A DNA stretch of 64,000 nt from Saccharophagus sp. K07 (GTDB taxonomy: Bacteria; Pseudomonadota; Gammaproteobacteria; Pseudomonadales; Cellvibrionaceae): positions 124,001 to 188,000 of the forward strand of contig NZ_QRAI01000002.1 of assembly GCF_014336955.1 (NCBI RefSeq), in the 5' to 3' direction. The first letter of the stretch is position 1. Each line of letters starts with the position of its first letter. The notes beneath the pieces were generated by a model. The model saw only the letters and a program-made list of their open reading frames with translations, was not told the origin of the DNA and did not search any database. Shown here in pieces: positions 62,401-64,000 of the stretch. The translations under genes and the position numbers were made by a program.

Positions 62401-64000
62401 TAGGACGGTGAGGGCTTCTTCGGTGCGGTCCAGGCTATCCAGCGCGTAGTACAAGGACGCAGCGGGTCCGCTGGACTGGCGACCAAACTTGTCGCGCCGC
62501 TGGCGCAGGAAGTTGAGGCCGGTTTCGGTTTCCTTCAGATAGCGGGCGGCGCGGAAGTAGCTGTCGGCATAAAAGTCGTAGGTATCTTCCAGACAGGTGG
62601 CAAAGCGGTAGAGCTGATAGGCCTCGCGATACTTGGATTGATCCCACAACATGCAGGCGTAGGCGAACAGGGTTTGGGTATGCGTTGGACGGCGGCGCAA
62701 CAGCTGGCTGAGCAGACGCTCCACGCGCTCGCTCTGGCGCTGGTCGCGCCGAAGGCGATCCGCTAAGCGTGCCAGAATCAGAAAATGACAATCCGGCTGC
62801 GCCGCCAGGGATTCCAGATACGCCAGTGCCACGCTGCTCGACCCCAGCTCCAGCAGGCAATTGAGTTTGCTGAGTTGCAGGTTGATATCGTCCGGGAACA
62901 GCTGCAACAGCTGCTCGACGACCGCCAATAGGGCTTGATCATCCCGGTCGTAAAACGCCAGGGTGCGGCGGCATTCCAGCGCGAGGCGATGGCCTGGGGC
63001 GAGGGCTTCAGCTTGCAGCGCGGCTTGTTCCGCGAGATCGCGCCGATTGTCCTTGAGCGCCTTATTCATCGCATACAGTTGGTCGTAAAGCGCCGAGTTG
63101 GGCAGCTCGATTCCGTCCAGGCGCACACTTTCGAACTGTGGCAATAGCACCATGCAGCGCGGGCCGGTGGAGGCGTAATAGCGGTGGCTTTGTTCGATGA
63201 GCATTTCCTGCAGGCGCGGGAAGTAGGGGTCGCGCAGGAAATAGGTGCCCATGGCCAGATCGTAACCGACGATGATCTGCAGGTGGGCGCTGCCCGGTTC
63301 CACGGTGCCCAGCAGAACCGGAATATCCCGGTCGATCAGGGCGCGCAGCACCGGCAGGGTCAGGTCGAATTCCCGCGTCAGCCAGCCGTTTTCATCACCC
63401 CAGCGGCGTTCGTCAAAGGATTGGGTGCCGCCGTAGCAGATGGCTTCGATAATGGTTTCCTGGGGGACGGGGTTGCCCCAGTAGGTGGTAATAGCAGACA
63501 TGCTTGCCGGTGCGCAGGTCATATTGCGCTGGCGCACGAAGGGCACATCCAGCACGCGGCGCTCACCTTCCTTGCGATTGCTGATCGACTGCGCCACCTG
63601 GTTATGGAAAAACTGTTTGGATTGCAGAAACGGCAGGGCTTTGTCGTATTCCTTCTGCGCGCAATAAAAATCCGCCCACATGGATTTCAGCTGGCTTTGC
63701 AAATCCCGGTCTTGCCAGGGCGGCAAGTCTTGCAGCTGTTGCAGGGTTTTTTCCGCCTCGGCGTAGCGCCGTTGCTCCATGTAAAAATCAAACAGCGCGC
63801 GGCCGATCCACCAGCTTTGCACCTGCGGCCAGACACCTTCGATCAGGGCGCTCGCGCCGGCGAGATCGTCGGCCAGTTGTAGTAAGCGCGCTTTGAACAG
63901 CAGGGCGGAGTGAAACTGCGGATGTTGCTCGATGACTTGGTCGATGGTGCCGCGAGCACCGGCATAGTCGTCCTGTGCCCGCTGGGTTTCTGCTTTGGCG
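59485..64000 (-). CDS. Giant TPR protein with a C39-like papain-fold domain, 5' end outside window
   Basis: The frame is open to the window edge, giving over 1500 visible residues. Near the visible N-terminus is a Peptidase_C39-like domain: VPFVRQRNMTCAPASMSAIT (Cys in TCAPAS), AHLQIIVGYDL (His) and TYFLRDPYFP (Asp), the order of a cysteine protease triad. The rest is a very long series of TPR/SEL-type helices (WQSWVALGIAQRDQGANEES, PYGYLADLYLRTGERDEAIA). No signal peptide can be judged without the start. A processing or scaffold role is inferred. Confidence 0.8.
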   Translation of the reverse strand, partial: AKAETQRAQDDYAGARGTIDQVIEQHPQFHSALLFKARLLQLADDLAGASALIEGVWPQVQSWWIGRALFDFYMEQRRYAEAEKTLQQLQDLPPWQDRDLQSQLKSMWADFYCAQKEYDKALPFLQSKQFFHNQVAQSISNRKEGERRVLDVPFVRQRNMTCAPASMSAITTYWGNPVPQETIIEAICYGGTQSFDERRWGDENGWLTREFDLTLPVLRALIDRDIPVLLGTVEPGSAHLQIIVGYDLAMGTYFLRDPYFPRLQEMLIEQSHRYYASTGPRCMVLLPQFESVRLDGIELPNSALYDQLYAMNKALKDNRRDLAEQAALQAEALAPGHRLALECRRTLAFYDRDDQALLAVVEQLLQLFPDDINLQLSKLNCLLELGSSSVALAYLESLAAQPDCHFLILARLADRLRRDQRQSERVERLLSQLLRRRPTHTQTLFAYACMLWDQSKYREAYQLYRFATCLEDTYDFYADSYFRAARYLKETETGLNFLRQRRDKFGRQSSGPAASLYYALDSLDRTEEALTVLDRAVQERPDDGEFLLFCAQKQLYAARPQKAQELVERAANLSKPVRLHEIRAEIALHLLQKDEALAAYEQVLQIEPLNSQANQAIMRIHAENGALPLAIAHVDRQLERFPGNAMLLRLKYQWLDESDREANEAVAREYVAQHPQDSWGYRTLTYALLGQDRKEEAIAAARDAVAIDSTDCTNHAALGDALLVNRQMREAREAFRNAIRRSCDYGYAFNRLLSSSHDPQEQRADIEFIHAELLAQVSYGDGILEFAAAASRWLEQDKLLEFLNFAVDARPDLWQSWVALGIAQRDQGANEESLATLDKAVEKFPLLPRIHFERAETLRTLHRDDDTIAALHHTLELSPGWVRVSNRLCELLERRGDFAGAIELQKNAIKHSPLSSTPYGYLADLYLRTGERDEAIAQLELAIGRDPGYHWAWTTLHRLRKEDGQEAAVFDRFKEQMEQFPNRVDLLQIYAELEPNPAKITTAIRDYFERRPLHIDLCEKLVTVLAQHGDFANAFAWVSPVRWDGSPPVEIQTLEAWLYAQQHNYVRAIEQMRKVVSINGNHYEAWRLLAIWGERTNDSDLVKQAVENCVRLYPNDPGILCFAAEKLQSVDGSQKRIGELLKHAFELNIADQYIGLTYIDHALANDDDEAANSALERMERQLDNSFVGLRRLQVAARQGDKTLALDVLGKILRDTAKGGNVLETAWKSLDKAGWQADAAKSVEELYEQQIPQADQAGLYLARHRLNTLKPRKFVRTLRTMSFDTDFEQRYLEAYLRHLSAQKKDVPRGLQQHLRKHWRKDTFNLGLVGYLKYNIGRVQEAKWLFKELEGRPDAEPWALYFASLCNRHFDNWEKAAQLVDRALAQNEGMYREDLQVWHVLDCMLAKKPIDVGTIAHLSKRDLAPLTEYPLLAARALAELRNGDCVQVFAQLSPRLRDCQVVFQKLKDSPVLRATQKRFRKQLRAHLPAMPFYRRWFWLWRLANHF

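Overview
The window looks like a chromosomal segment of a plant-polysaccharide-degrading gammaproteobacterium, most likely Cellvibrio or a close relative. The reasons are the long poly-serine linkers, two CBM10 modules on a secreted protein, a GH43 glycosidase beside a GPH pentoside symporter, a GH13 enzyme, a periplasmic nitrate reductase operon and a Pseudomonas-like YebC paralogue. This assignment is inferred from gene content, not from a marker gene.

Layout. (1) 1-1241: 5' part of a GH13 alpha-glucan enzyme (minus strand). (2) About 1.7-25.9 kb: a sedentary chromosomal integron. The integrase gene intI (24868-25857, plus) reads away from an attI-like region at 24718-24850. A long cassette array runs leftwards from it, with nearly every gene on the minus strand and separated by imperfect palindromes that end in cassette core sites (TAACGCC...TTGTTA on the plus strand). 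I count 17 good attC sites between 9456 and 24259, and a decayed older part (about 3-8 kb) with degenerate sites. Two insertion sequences interrupt it: an IS3-family element (8188-9451, transposase frameshifted) and an IS66-family element (10148-12560) with a perfect 8-bp target duplication that splits a lipoprotein gene. A dispersed, roughly 165-bp palindromic repeat occupies four intergenic positions, including the head of the array. Cassette products are mostly unknown: small membrane proteins, lipoproteins, membrane proteins with zinc ribbons, three proteins with the R-x4-H motif of HEPN RNases, and one STAS-like/GHKL ATPase.

(3) 26.0-30.0 kb: a membrane protein, then a GH43 hydrolase with a GPH symporter (pentoside use) and a YebC-like regulator. 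(4) 30.3-33.8 kb: a terminal oxidase cluster (CtaG-like factor, tri-haem cytochrome, caa3-type CoxB, CoxA). CoxA stops abruptly and is joined tail-to-tail to a broken hsdM. (5) 33.8-41.0 kb: a degraded type I restriction island with fragments of hsdM, rhuM and hsdS, a PrrC-like ATPase, a DUF559 nuclease-like gene, an IS5-family element, and a RloC/PrrC-like gene broken by a one-base frameshift.

(6) 41.0-48.6 kb: an alpha/beta hydrolase and a catalytically dead M48-like membrane protein, then napEDABC and a lipoprotein. (7) 48.8-53.9 kb: a tripartite efflux system (MacA, MacB, NodT-type outer membrane factor). (8) 54.0-57.8 kb: two secreted poly-serine proteins, one an RCC1-like lipoprotein and one a zincin metallopeptidase carrying two CBM10 modules. 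(9) 58.2-64.0 kb: a Pro/Ala-rich protein, Rnk, and the 3' part of a giant TPR protein with a C39-like papain-fold domain.

The most unusual content is the integron, with its palindromic repeat family, recurrent HEPN-like and zinc-ribbon membrane cassettes, and insertion history. After it come the metallopeptidase-CBM10 protein and the coxA/hsdM junction. All functional calls rest on motif recognition by eye; no database search was possible.
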